A DNA stretch of 43,075 nt from Bacteroidota bacterium (GCA_023422635.1 JAFAGO010000026.1:1-43075), one strand, 5' to 3'; numbered from the stretch's first letter, positions 33,458-42,184 are shown. Made by a program: numbers and translations. The notes: generated by a model not told the origin, from the sequence alone.

Positions 33458-34918
33458 ATGTCTATTCATAACAAAATTGTAGAGGAAGCCATCACTTTCG
33501 ATGACGTATTGTTGATTCCTTCTTATTCTGAAGTTCTCCCGAATCAGGTTTCATTAAAATCAAGACTTACCGATAAAATTACGCTCAATGTTCCCATTGT
33601 GTCCGCTGCTATGGATACAGTTACAGAAGCGGATTTAGCGATAGCTCTTGCGCGCGTTGGTGGTGTAGGTTTTATTCACAAAAATATGCCGATTGCGGAA
33701 CAAGCAGCGCAAGTGAACAAAGTAAAACGCTCCGAGAACGGAATGATTGCGGATCCTGTTACCCTTTCTAAAGATCACACCTTAGGCGAGGCAAAAGATT
33801 TAATGTCTAAGTATAAAATTTCTGGACTTCCCGTTGTGGATGCAGAAAATGTTTTAATTGGAATTATTACCAATCGAGATGTGAAATACCAAGAAGATCT
33901 TTCCATGAAGGTGGAAGATTTAATGACCAAAGACAATATTGTAACTTCCGATAAAAACACAACCCTTGAAAGCGCAAAGAAAATTCTCCTCGAAAATCGT
34001 GTAGAGAAACTTCCAATCGTAGATGCTGCCAATAAATTGGTTGGATTAATTACCATTAAAGATATCGATAATCAGTTGGAATATCCCAATGCCAACAAAG
34101 ATAAAAATGGTCGCTTAATTGTAGGTGCTGGAGTAGGAGTAGGAGTTGATACCATGGAAAGAATTGCAGCTTTAGTAAAAGCGGGAGCCGATATTATTGC
34201 GATTGATTCTGCACACGGGCATTCAAAAGGAGTGATTGATAAAATTAAAGAAATTAGAAGCGCTTTTCCAGATTTGGATTTGGTTGGCGGAAATATTGTG
34301 ACCGCAGATGCTGCCAAAGATCTTATTGAAGCAGGCGCAAATGTTTTGAAAGTTGGTGTAGGTCCAGGTTCCATTTGTACAACAAGAGTGGTTGCCGGAG
34401 TAGGAGTTCCGCAACTTTCTGCGATTTATAATGTGTACGAATATGCCAAAACCAAAAACGTATCCGTAATTGCGGATGGCGGTGTTAAACTTTCTGGCGA
34501 TATTGTGAAGGCAATTGCATCGGGCGCAAATGCGGTAATGTTAGGTTCTTTATTTGCAGGAACTGAAGAAGCTCCAGGTGAAGAAATTATTTTCCAAGGA
34601 AGAAAATTCAAATCCTACCAAGGAATGGGAAGTTTATCTGCTATGAAAAGAGGTGGTAAAGAACGTTATTTCCAAAGTGAAGCGAAAAAATTTGTACCTG
34701 AAGGAATTGAAGGTCGAGTTCCTTTTAAAGGCAAACTTGAAGATGTTGTATTCCAACTTACTGGCGGAATTCGCGCGGGTATGGGCTATTGCGGAACTGC
34801 GGATATTGAAAAGCTTCAGCGTGATGGGAAAATGGTTCAAATTACGGGCAACGGTTTAAAAGAGTCGCATCCGCACGATGTGATTATTACACAAGAAGCA
34901 CCGAATTATTCTTTATAA
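33458..34918 (+). CDS. guaB: Inosine-5'-monophosphate dehydrogenase
   Basis: It oxidises IMP to XMP with NAD, the first committed step to guanine nucleotides. The 486-residue protein has the N-terminal TFDDVLLIPSYSEVLP motif, two CBS domains (about 93-205) and the catalytic loop GPGSICTTR with C307. The flap follows near 400-420 (KRYFQ-type segment, KFVPEGIEGRVPFKG). It has its own -7 element and terminator. Confidence 0.97.
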   Translation: MSIHNKIVEEAITFDDVLLIPSYSEVLPNQVSLKSRLTDKITLNVPIVSAAMDTVTEADLAIALARVGGVGFIHKNMPIAEQAAQVNKVKRSENGMIADPVTLSKDHTLGEAKDLMSKYKISGLPVVDAENVLIGIITNRDVKYQEDLSMKVEDLMTKDNIVTSDKNTTLESAKKILLENRVEKLPIVDAANKLVGLITIKDIDNQLEYPNANKDKNGRLIVGAGVGVGVDTMERIAALVKAGADIIAIDSAHGHSKGVIDKIKEIRSAFPDLDLVGGNIVTADAAKDLIEAGANVLKVGVGPGSICTTRVVAGVGVPQLSAIYNVYEYAKTKNVSVIADGGVKLSGDIVKAIASGANAVMLGSLFAGTEEAPGEEIIFQGRKFKSYQGMGSLSAMKRGGKERYFQSEAKKFVPEGIEGRVPFKGKLEDVVFQLTGGIRAGMGYCGTADIEKLQRDGKMVQITGNGLKESHPHDVIITQEAPNYSL

Positions 34919-34928
34919 AAACTGTATT

Positions 34929-34964
34929 AAAAAGGCCTTTCTTCGTTTTGAGGAAAGGCTTTTC
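34929..34964 (+). terminator. Rho-independent terminator after guaB
   Basis: AAAAGGCCTTTC (about 34929-34940) pairs with GAAAGGCTTTT (about 34953-34963) with one bulged base, followed by TTTCTTG. Confidence 0.75.
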
Positions 34965-34990
34965 TTGTTTAAAAAGTGTTTTGTTGTAAT

Positions 34991-35455
34991 ATGAAAACAT
35001 ATTTACCCTCATTTTTGATCGCCTTGGCTTTTTCGCTTACCAGCTGCGAAACTGTTTATTATCGAACCCAAAATGGAGTTCAAGGAAGTTCGAAAGCTTC
35101 AAATACAGCTAAAAAATTATACGCTTCACAAGAGGCAGAATTTAAGGGTTTAATGGAAAAAGATGCGGAAGACCGTAATCAACGAGCAGCCGCTGCTGTA
35201 AATTTATTTCTAAACGAGACTCCCGCTGCTGCTAAAGCGGCCATTCTTTTTAAAAACAATTCTTCCTGCGATATTATTATTCGAGTGAATGGTGATGCTA
35301 AACGTCTTTCAGTTCCTGTAAAAGCGAACGATATGAATTATATTTTGGTCGATAAAAACACCTATTCTTTTAGTGCGAAATTATGCAAAGCGCAATATCA
35401 GTCTACAAAGCGCATTTCTGAAAGCATTGAAATTGGAATTTCAGAATATCAATAG
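34991..35455 (+). CDS. Small lipoprotein, possibly DUF6759 family
   Basis: The 154-residue protein has a lipoprotein signal with acceptor C19 (FSLTSC). A charged Ala/Glu/Lys helix follows (about 35-75). The C-terminal domain contains KAAILFKNNSSCDIIIRVNG (about 85-104), a V-x-V-x-A-x-D-x-N-Y-I-L-V-x-K segment and two further cysteines. It resembles from memory the Chryseobacterium-type DUF6759 family. I cannot assign a function. The ATG at 34991 gives a normal signal peptide. An earlier start would add five residues. Confidence 0.72.
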   Translation: MKTYLPSFLIALAFSLTSCETVYYRTQNGVQGSSKASNTAKKLYASQEAEFKGLMEKDAEDRNQRAAAAVNLFLNETPAAAKAAILFKNNSSCDIIIRVNGDAKRLSVPVKANDMNYILVDKNTYSFSAKLCKAQYQSTKRISESIEIGISEYQ

Positions 35456-35475
35456 TTTTTTACGCAAGAATATTG

Positions 35476-36552
35476 TCATTCATTCAACTGATCCTTGAAA
35501 TCATCAATTCGATGATCCGTCCAGGCATTTCCTTTTTCAATTTTTTCCTTGGCGTATAAACGATAATCGTTCTCCGTTTTTTCCAACAAATAATCGTAAG
35601 GTCCAACCGAAGAAATAAGTTTAATAAGCACCGGCGAAATTTCCAGTGTAATAAAAAGTCCCATGATAAAGCTTGCTGCTAAGGCGATGATTGCGGAGTT
35701 TTTTCCAAGTTCATCCAAAGCCTGAAGTCGCGCAGCAAAACCATTGAATTGGTCTTCAAAAGTTTCCGTTTTGTTGCGTTCTGATTCAAGATTAGTGTAT
35801 ACTTTAGAAATTTCGTTATCCAAATAAGCTTGTCTTGAAGCCATTTGTTTTTGATAATTTTCTAAATCAAGTTTTCGTTGTTCTTTTAATTCTGCTTTTC
35901 TTTTGGCATTGGTTCCGTAGCCTTCTTTTCCAGAGGTTAAACCTGTTTTCGTGCCCAGAATTTCGCGTTCTAATTCTATTGCAGCGGAGTCGTAAGCAGC
36001 TTGATAAAGTGCCGTTTTTTCAGCAATTTGTTTTTTTTCGGTTTCGAATGGACCGGTTTGTTGCAAAATTCTTCCATTCATTTCAACTTGAAGTTGTTTT
36101 TTATTTCTCTGAATTATGGTGTTGAGTTGCTTGTTCACTTCCTTTTCGAAAATCTTTAATTCTAAAGGTTTTGAAATAATAATTCCCAGGAATATCGCTA
36201 AAAGTAAACGTGGAATTGCCATTAGAATTTGATTCCAAGCTGAGCCAGTCTTTTTAATGGAAGAAACGATATATCTGTCGAGATTGAAAATCATCAATCC
36301 CCATAAAATTCCAAAACCAATTGCAGAGCCAATATGATCAAAAACGGTAAACATGGCATATCCCGCAGAGAGCGTTGCAAAAACGGCGGTGAAGAGTACA
36401 ATTGCTCCAATGCCCGAGAATTTATTCCATTCGCTTGGTGTTTTTCTCAAAATCTGAAGATTCGCGCCGGAGCACATCATCATGAATTTCTGAAAACCAT
36501 TCATTTTAGAATTTGCCACATGATTTGGATTGATGTTTTGGTGTAGTTTCAT
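35476..36552 (-). CDS. DUF4407 membrane protein with periplasmic or cytoplasmic coiled coil
   Basis: The 358-residue protein has membrane helices at about 46-66, 72-90, 108-128 and 288-310. A long charged Lys/Glu/Gln coiled-coil segment (about 133-285) lies between the third and fourth helix. The motif NLDRYIVSSIKK (about 90-101) after the second helix and PRLLLAIFLGIIISKPLELKIFE are typical of DUF4407. The function is unknown. It is monocistronic, converges with the preceding lipoprotein gene (20 bases apart), and follows ruvC at some distance on the same strand. Confidence 0.85.
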   Translation of the reverse strand: MKLHQNINPNHVANSKMNGFQKFMMMCSGANLQILRKTPSEWNKFSGIGAIVLFTAVFATLSAGYAMFTVFDHIGSAIGFGILWGLMIFNLDRYIVSSIKKTGSAWNQILMAIPRLLLAIFLGIIISKPLELKIFEKEVNKQLNTIIQRNKKQLQVEMNGRILQQTGPFETEKKQIAEKTALYQAAYDSAAIELEREILGTKTGLTSGKEGYGTNAKRKAELKEQRKLDLENYQKQMASRQAYLDNEISKVYTNLESERNKTETFEDQFNGFAARLQALDELGKNSAIIALAASFIMGLFITLEISPVLIKLISSVGPYDYLLEKTENDYRLYAKEKIEKGNAWTDHRIDDFKDQLNE

Positions 36553-36713
36553 CTTTACTCTTTTTCAATATGCAATACGTTGTAAAAATCATACCAATGT
36601 TACAAATAGTATTAGGTTTAACCAAGTAAATAGATTGTAAATTTGTTTTACAAAATATCTTATTGAAAATCAATGTTTTGTATTTTTAATAGAAGAATTT
36701 TTTTTATTTGAAT

Positions 36714-37268
36714 TTATTTTAACCGACTTGGATTTTGCTTGATAAAACTTTCCCAACCGGAGTAGGATTTCTCCTTTTCTGGACCTCCTGAGTTAAAGTG
36801 GTGACAAACGGCAACCGCTAAACCATCTGAGGCATCTAAATATTTGGTAGGAAATTCTTTTAATTTTAAAAGGTTCTGAAGCATTCCTGCAACTTGTTCT
36901 TTACTTGCATTTCCGTTTCCTGTAATGGCCATTTTTATTTTCTTGGGCGAATATTCTGTAATGGGAATATCGCGATACAAGCTGGCTGCCATGGCAACGC
37001 CTTGCGCTCGTCCCAATTTTAGCATCGATTGCACATTTTTCCCGTAGAACGGCGCTTCTAAAGCAACTTCGTCTGGATGAAACTCATCAATTAAAGAAAG
37101 CGTACGCTCGAAAATATATTTAAGTTTTGTTTCGTGATTGGGGTATTTTTTTAGAACGAGTTCATGAATCGAAATAAGCTCAATCTTATTTTTCTTCACG
37201 CCAATAATTCCGAATCCCATGATGGTTGTTCCGGGGTCGATTCCTAAAATTATTTTTTCATTTTCCAC
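36714..37268 (-). CDS. ruvC: Holliday junction endonuclease RuvC
   Basis: RuvC cleaves Holliday junctions during homologous recombination, working with RuvAB. From the GTG at 37268 the protein is 184 residues. It has catalytic D11 in GIDPGTT, the EAPF glutamate, and the C-terminal DASDGLAVAVCHH with the remaining acidic residues. The GTG start (MENEKIILGIDPG) matches the family N-terminus. The longer frame would begin at a TTG upstream of a -7 element. RuvA/RuvB are not in the window. Confidence 0.94.
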   Translation of the reverse strand: MENEKIILGIDPGTTIMGFGIIGVKKNKIELISIHELVLKKYPNHETKLKYIFERTLSLIDEFHPDEVALEAPFYGKNVQSMLKLGRAQGVAMAASLYRDIPITEYSPKKIKMAITGNGNASKEQVAGMLQNLLKLKEFPTKYLDASDGLAVAVCHHFNSGGPEKEKSYSGWESFIKQNPSRLK

Positions 37269-37272
37269 AGTA

Positions 37273-37280
37273 CAAATGTA
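37273..37280 (-). promoter_or_regulatory. -7 element of ruvC, almost touching the start codon
   Basis: The minus strand reads TACATTTG, a full TAnnTTTG match, with only four bases between it and the GTG start at 37268. Transcription would start at or next to the start codon, giving a leaderless or nearly leaderless mRNA. Confidence 0.45.
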
Positions 37281-37371
37281 CGGCAACCTAAATGAATTGA
37301 AAACTCGATTTTCAGATTGTCATTTAATCGTTAATAAATTTTATATTTTATCAATATTCATATTAATTTGC

Positions 37372-37379
37372 TAAATTTA
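37372..37379 (+). promoter_or_regulatory. Possible -7 element of the M16 peptidase gene
   Basis: TAAATTTA differs from TAnnTTTG at one position, 22 bases before the ATG. The -33 element is not found. Confidence 0.3.
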
Positions 37380-37401
37380 GACCATTAAATTCTATCTAAA
37401 C

Positions 37402-40131
37402 ATGAATAAAATTTTATTTAGTCTATTGATCGCTGTTACCTTGAACTGTGGGACACTGACGGCACAAAAAACCGAAGCCCCAAAATTTGTCAGCACAATT
37501 GAAGGCGTAAAGGAATTTACACTTTCCAACGGTCTTGATATTCTTTTAATTCCCGATACATCGCAAAGTAATATGGTGGTAAATATCGTGTACAATGTGG
37601 GTTCAAAAGATGAAGGTTACGGAGAAAAAGGAATGGCGCACCTCTTAGAGCATATGCTTTTTAAATCAACTAAAAACTTAGGTGATATTAAAAAACAGCT
37701 TTCAGATAAGGGAGGACAAGCAAACGGAACCACTTGGTATGATCGCACCAATTATTATGAAATTTTCCCGTCCAGCGACGAGAATTTAAAATGGTCCCTA
37801 CAAATGGAGGCGGATAGAATGATTAATGCTACCATTTTACAAACGGACTTAGATAAAGAATTTTCTGTAGTAAGAAACGAATTTGAAATTGGTGAAAACA
37901 ATCCTACACGAGTAATGATGCAAAACGTATTTTCCAATGCGTATACGTGGCACAATTACGGGAATTCAACAATTGGAAGTAAGGAAGATATCGAAAGAGT
38001 GAAAGCGCCAACACTTCGTAAATTCTACGAAAAGTACTATCAACCAGATAACGCTACTTTGATTATTGCTGGTAAATTCGACGAGGCAAATGCACTAAAA
38101 TATATTACGGAATATTTTTCTTCTATTCCAAAACCAAGTCGTTCTTTGGGGGGAACGTATACCGTTGAACCCGCACAGAATGGAGAGAAATACTTTGAGA
38201 TTAAGCGAAATAACGATCAACAAATAATTGCTGCGGGATATCACACGGCTGCATTTGCGGATAAAGATTATGCTGCTTTAGATGCATTGTACGAAATTCT
38301 TACCGCGGATCCTTCTGGCTATTTGTATAAAAGTTTAGTCGATACTCAAAAAGTTTCTGCAATTTGGACGTTTTCTCCGACCGTTCGTGATCCAGGTTTG
38401 GTGTATTTTAATTTTGATGTGCCGAAAGACAATAATCTAGATCAAACAACAACTTTGGTAAAATCTGAACTGGACAAAATTTCAACCATCAATTATACCG
38501 AAGAAGATTTAAAAAGAGCAAAAGCAAAATTGATTAAAAGTATTGAAAACCAAAAAAACAATACCATCAACTTTGCGATTAATCTTACCGAACTTATTGG
38601 AGCAGGAAATTACAAATTGGGATTCCTGTATCGCGATAATGTTGAAAAATTATCTTTAGCAGATGTGAAGAGCGTTGCATCCAAATATTTCAAAGCCAAT
38701 AACAGAACCATTGGTGTTTTCCGTCCTTCTCCAAATGAAGAGCGAGTTTTTCCAACGGAATTCAGAGATGAAGCAATTGCCAACTTAGTTAAAGATTATA
38801 AAGGGAAAGCGGCAGAAAAAGAAGTGGCACCTTTCGAAGCTTCCATTGCAAACTTGAAGAAAAATCTTACCGAAGGAACACTTTCTAATGGAATGAAATA
38901 CGGATTGGTGAAAAAAGAACTTAAAGGAGATAAAGTACAAGGAACTTTTAGATTTAGAATAGGAAACGAAAAACATCTTGCAGGAAAATCTGCAGTGATG
39001 GACATTACTTCTTCTTTATTGAAAGCGGGAACGAAAAACAGAACAAAAGAACAAATTCAAGATCAATTGGATCAAATGAAATCTTCAGTAAACTTTTACG
39101 GAGGCGGACAAAACCTGTTCGTGCAGATTTCAACTTATCAGGAATATTATTCAAAAGTGATGGAAATTGTTCAGGATCTGTTATCGAATTCCACATTCCC
39201 TGAAAGTGAACTTACAAAAACTATCGCCGAAACCAACACGTATCTTGAAGGTCAATTGAAAGATCCTCAAGCAATTGCGTCCAATACGTTGTCGAGATTG
39301 GCGGCTCCTTATCCTAAAAATTCTATTTTTTATACCCCAACGTTAGAAGAAGAAATTGCTGAAAACAAAAAAGTTACCCGCAACCAAGTGGTAGATTTCT
39401 ACAACACTATTTTGGGCGCTTCTGCAGGCGTTGGAACTGTGGTAGGAAATCTTGATGCTAAAACCGCTAGCGAAGGTTTGGAAAAAGCATTTGGTAAATT
39501 CACTGCGAAAACAAAATTCGTTGAAGTAAAACCAACCTATTTCGAAACCAAAAAAGTGGACGATATCATTATTACTCCAGACAAAGAAAATGCAGTTGCT
39601 TTGGGAACATCGAGTTTTAAAATGGATCAAAACAGTGCAGAATATCCTGCTTTGGTTTTGGCGAATGAAATCTTAGGTCAAGGTGGATTTCTTTCTGCAA
39701 GATTGCCAATGCGACTTCGCGAGAAAGAAGGAATTTCCTATGGTGTTGGTTCTTATTTAAATGTGCCAATGACGAACGATGTTGCTTCTTGGAATTATTA
39801 CGCGTTTTTAAACCCAACCAAAAGAGACGCCGTTGAAGCTGCTGTTAAAGACGAAGTGAGTAAAGCCGTAAAAGATGGATTTACCCAAGAAGAGTTGGAA
39901 ACCAACAAGAAAAGTTTTGCCAACGAAAGAACTACAGGATTGGGTTTTGATAATACATTGATTAATTTGGTGAATAATAAACTTCTTTTTGATGTTCCAT
40001 TGGAAAGATACGATGAATTGAATTCAAAGGTACAAGCGCTGAAACTTTCCGAAGTAAATAGCGTTCTTAAAAAGTATATTTCTTTAAATCGAGTAACTTC
40101 TGTATACGCAGGAGATTTCAATAAGAAATAA
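37402..40131 (+). CDS. M16 family zinc metallopeptidase (two-domain, signal peptide)
   Basis: The 909-residue protein has a signal peptide (about 1-22) and is predicted to be a periplasmic or outer-membrane-associated insulinase-type protease. The inverted zinc motif HLLEH is at residues 80-84 (H80, E83, H84), with the distal glutamate E160 at the expected spacing (EFSVVRNEFE). A second, catalytically inactive M16-like half spans about 470-900, with the conserved R-x-R-x-x-x-x-x-SYGVG-type segment (RLPMRLREKEGISYGVGSY). Full-length two-repeat architecture is present. It is monocistronic and followed by a terminator. Confidence 0.93.
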   Translation: MNKILFSLLIAVTLNCGTLTAQKTEAPKFVSTIEGVKEFTLSNGLDILLIPDTSQSNMVVNIVYNVGSKDEGYGEKGMAHLLEHMLFKSTKNLGDIKKQLSDKGGQANGTTWYDRTNYYEIFPSSDENLKWSLQMEADRMINATILQTDLDKEFSVVRNEFEIGENNPTRVMMQNVFSNAYTWHNYGNSTIGSKEDIERVKAPTLRKFYEKYYQPDNATLIIAGKFDEANALKYITEYFSSIPKPSRSLGGTYTVEPAQNGEKYFEIKRNNDQQIIAAGYHTAAFADKDYAALDALYEILTADPSGYLYKSLVDTQKVSAIWTFSPTVRDPGLVYFNFDVPKDNNLDQTTTLVKSELDKISTINYTEEDLKRAKAKLIKSIENQKNNTINFAINLTELIGAGNYKLGFLYRDNVEKLSLADVKSVASKYFKANNRTIGVFRPSPNEERVFPTEFRDEAIANLVKDYKGKAAEKEVAPFEASIANLKKNLTEGTLSNGMKYGLVKKELKGDKVQGTFRFRIGNEKHLAGKSAVMDITSSLLKAGTKNRTKEQIQDQLDQMKSSVNFYGGGQNLFVQISTYQEYYSKVMEIVQDLLSNSTFPESELTKTIAETNTYLEGQLKDPQAIASNTLSRLAAPYPKNSIFYTPTLEEEIAENKKVTRNQVVDFYNTILGASAGVGTVVGNLDAKTASEGLEKAFGKFTAKTKFVEVKPTYFETKKVDDIIITPDKENAVALGTSSFKMDQNSAEYPALVLANEILGQGGFLSARLPMRLREKEGISYGVGSYLNVPMTNDVASWNYYAFLNPTKRDAVEAAVKDEVSKAVKDGFTQEELETNKKSFANERTTGLGFDNTLINLVNNKLLFDVPLERYDELNSKVQALKLSEVNSVLKKYISLNRVTSVYAGDFNKK

Positions 40132-40151
40132 TAAAAACACTTTTATCATCT

Positions 40152-40181
40152 AAATCCGGCAAATTTTTGTCGGATTTTTTT
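40152..40181 (+). terminator. Rho-independent terminator after the M16 peptidase
   Basis: A 12-pair stem AAATCCGGCAAA (40152-40163) with TTTGTCGGATTT (about 40166-40177), one G-U pair, has a two-base loop drawn as TT and a T run. Confidence 0.88.
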
Positions 40182-40207
40182 GTTCAGATTAGGTATACAT
40201 AAGAAAA

Positions 40208-40232
40208 TTATGCATATATTCGTAATGCATAA
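40208..40232 (+). promoter_or_regulatory. Inverted-repeat operator around the padR promoter
   Basis: TTATGCAT (40208-40215) and ATGCATAA (40225-40232) form a perfect 8-base inverted repeat with a 9-base spacer. The spacer region contains TATATTCG (40215-40222), one mismatch from the -7 consensus, 21 bases before the padR ATG. PadR proteins commonly repress their own operon through such dyads, so this is a strong candidate self-operator. Confidence 0.6.
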
Positions 40233-40243
40233 GATTTTTAGGT

Positions 40244-40570
40244 ATGTCGAAAAACAATAAATTGTACAAAGGAACTTTACAGAATATTATCCTTAAACTT
40301 CTGGCGAAAGAAGTTAAAATGTACGGCTATCAAATGACGCAACGCGCCAAAGAGCTAACAAAAGGGGAGTTGGAGATGACGGAAGGCGCACTTTATCCCA
40401 TCTTACACAAATTGGAAAGTGACGGCATTATTGAAGCGGAAATTCAAAACATTAATGGTCGCGATCGGAAATATTATCTATTGACCGAAAAAGGAAAAAA
40501 ACAACAGGAATTGCATGAAGTTGAAATGAAGCGGTACATCGTTAATTTGAACAGCATTTTTAATATTTAA
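40244..40570 (+). CDS. PadR family transcriptional regulator
   Basis: The 108-residue protein is a small winged-helix regulator of the PadR-s2 size class. Visible are KGTLQNIILKLLAKE, MYGYQMTQRAKE, the recognition-helix and wing region MTEGALYPILHKLESDGIIEAE and GRDRKYYLLTEKGKK, then a short dimerisation helix. It starts a three-gene operon with two paralogous membrane proteins (gaps of 11 and -4 bases). The inverted repeat at 40208-40232 suggests autoregulation. The signal it senses is unknown. Confidence 0.93.
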   Translation: MSKNNKLYKGTLQNIILKLLAKEVKMYGYQMTQRAKELTKGELEMTEGALYPILHKLESDGIIEAEIQNINGRDRKYYLLTEKGKKQQELHEVEMKRYIVNLNSIFNI

Positions 40571-40581
40571 AACGTATCGCC

Positions 40582-41295
40582 ATGAATCCTGATCAGAAAA
40601 AAACAATCCTTGATTATTTGTTTTCAAAAAAATTACCATTAGATCTTTTGGTGGAAGTTGAGGACCACATCCAAGAACAAATTGAATATAAAATGCAAAT
40701 GGAAGATAAACCGTTTTATCTTGCGTGGATTGAAGTACAACAATCGTGGAACAAAGATTTTAAAATGGTTTTTTCTTTTTCAGCAACCAAAAAAATCACG
40801 AAATTCGAAAATGAAATCAGAAAAAGAACCTCCAAACAACTGTGGAAAAAAACGTTTTTAATAAGCGGATTACCTATTTTAGTTTCAGTATTACTCCTTT
40901 TTTTTAATAAAACTTTGGCTTCCTACTGGATGCTCTTTATTTATGCTTTTTTGTATATTGTATTGTTAATAAGCAGTTTATGGAATCTCAAAATCGTACG
41001 TTCCACCTCCCAACATAAAAAAAGGCCAATCAGTTACTTACAGAATTCTGTAACTTTTATACCGGTATATCTTATTTTTATTCCATCGAATGTTTTTATC
41101 AATTTCTCAGAGCGTTTTGAGCGGTTGCATCGTGCATTCATCAATGTAATACAATTCAATATAGGTGTGGGCGATTTAATTTTACTGTTCTCGTTTTTCT
41201 TATTTTTCGTTCTCGGAATTTTTGGATTTTTGAATCTAAAAGAGTACAAAAAACAAATTGAAATCCTCAAGCAAAAAATAAATTTTAAACTATGA
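40582..41295 (+). CDS. PadR-linked membrane protein, first of a tandem pair
   Basis: I do not recognise a named family. The 237-residue protein has a soluble N-terminal helical region (about 1-85) containing LPLDLLVEVEDHIQEQIEYKM, then four predicted membrane helices (about 91-109, 113-131, 157-172 and 200-218). It ends in a charged tail. The N-terminal helical region recalls small HAAS/DUF1700-type domains that accompany PadR regulators in Firmicutes, but this is only a resemblance. Its stop overlaps the next start as ATGA. Confidence 0.78.
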   Translation: MNPDQKKTILDYLFSKKLPLDLLVEVEDHIQEQIEYKMQMEDKPFYLAWIEVQQSWNKDFKMVFSFSATKKITKFENEIRKRTSKQLWKKTFLISGLPILVSVLLLFFNKTLASYWMLFIYAFLYIVLLISSLWNLKIVRSTSQHKKRPISYLQNSVTFIPVYLIFIPSNVFINFSERFERLHRAFINVIQFNIGVGDLILLFSFFLFFVLGIFGFLNLKEYKKQIEILKQKINFKL

Positions 41296-42005
41296 TTTCT
41301 GATGCACAATCGTTGGAAATCAGAAGATTTCTGTTGGATAAAAATCTTCAGATTGATATTTTGTTAGAAGTCCAAGATCATTTTACAAATCAGGTTCAAG
41401 ACATAATGTGTAACGAGAAAGTAAGTTTTGAAAGTGCTTTTGAAAAAGTGAAGGAAATTTGGAAGCCAGATTTGAAAACAAAAGTTCCGTTTTATATTTT
41501 GAAAAATAGAAAACAATCAGGAATAACAATGATGGAGTTGAGAATCAGAAAAGACTCAGATATAAAACTAATAAGCTATTCAGTAATTGCATTTATTGGT
41601 GCTTACTTGTTTTTATTGTTGTCCACTAAATTACTAGCTGTTCAGTATTATAAATTTGTGGCGTTTGGGATTCTCTTTATTTCGCTGCTATTCTGTGTTT
41701 TAACGCTATTTTATAATTTGATTATCAACAGATTTGCTTACAGTAAAAAGGGTATAGGGATGCGTTTTTCCATTTATCATTGGAGAAATAATATTGTTGT
41801 AAGTGTATCCTATTTTGCAATATCTTATATCACACCATTATCTGATTGGCTTCCGTTATTTCTAGAAAATCATTTTTCGTGGGAGGTACTTTCAAAATTT
41901 ATAGTATTTGGTTTAATAGTAGTAAGCAGTATGTACTCAGGTTTGGCGCAATGTAAAGCCGCTAAGTCTCTCAGAATGCTTAAAAAATCTTTTCTAGGTT
42001 TTTAA
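41292..42005 (+). CDS. PadR-linked membrane protein, second of a tandem pair
   Basis: The protein has exactly the same length (237 residues) and architecture as its upstream neighbour. Its soluble N-terminus (LQIDILLEVQDHFTNQVQDIM) aligns with the neighbour's LPLDLLVEVEDH, including a shared SFESAFEKVKEIWKPDLK/FYLAWIEVQQSWNKDFK pattern. Four or five membrane helices follow (about 96-112, 118-140, 170-190, 205-220). Overlap by ATGA implies translational coupling and a joint function, possibly a heteromeric complex. The function is unknown. Confidence 0.78.
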   Translation: MISDAQSLEIRRFLLDKNLQIDILLEVQDHFTNQVQDIMCNEKVSFESAFEKVKEIWKPDLKTKVPFYILKNRKQSGITMMELRIRKDSDIKLISYSVIAFIGAYLFLLLSTKLLAVQYYKFVAFGILFISLLFCVLTLFYNLIINRFAYSKKGIGMRFSIYHWRNNIVVSVSYFAISYITPLSDWLPLFLENHFSWEVLSKFIVFGLIVVSSMYSGLAQCKAAKSLRMLKKSFLGF

Positions 42006-42049
42006 AGGAACCTAAATTATTATTGATTGTCCGTTTTTAGAGTCTTTGT

Positions 42050-42120
42050 CCTCGACTACTCTCAGACTGACATTGCATAAAATAAACGTGGTAGTATTGT
42101 CATGCTGAGCAAAGTCGAAG
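42050..42120. repeat. REP-like imperfect inverted repeat
   Basis: The arms at 42050-42072 (CCTCGACTACTCTCAGACTGACA) and 42098-42120 (minus strand CTTCGACTTTGCTCAGCATGACA) share CTCGACT/TTCGACT, CTCAG and TGACA in order on opposite strands, separated by 25 bases. This form, with CTCAG and GTCGA cores, is familiar from interspersed Bacteroidota repeats. The stretch from 42006 to 42182 holds nothing else I can identify. Confidence 0.55.
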
Positions 42121-42184
42121 CATTCTTGCAAAATGGTAGTTCGTTGAGCAATTCCGTTTTTTCACCTTTTCACCTTTTAGAAAT

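Noticed and set aside
37269..37286. TTG start for ruvC six codons upstream
   Set aside because: The frame would begin upstream of the -7 element TACATTTG, so the transcript would not contain it. GTG 37268 gives the family N-terminus.
42125..42182. Direct repeat TTTTCACC copies near 42163-42178
   Set aside because: Two short copies in a T-rich stretch are not enough to call a repeat element. No function can be assigned.
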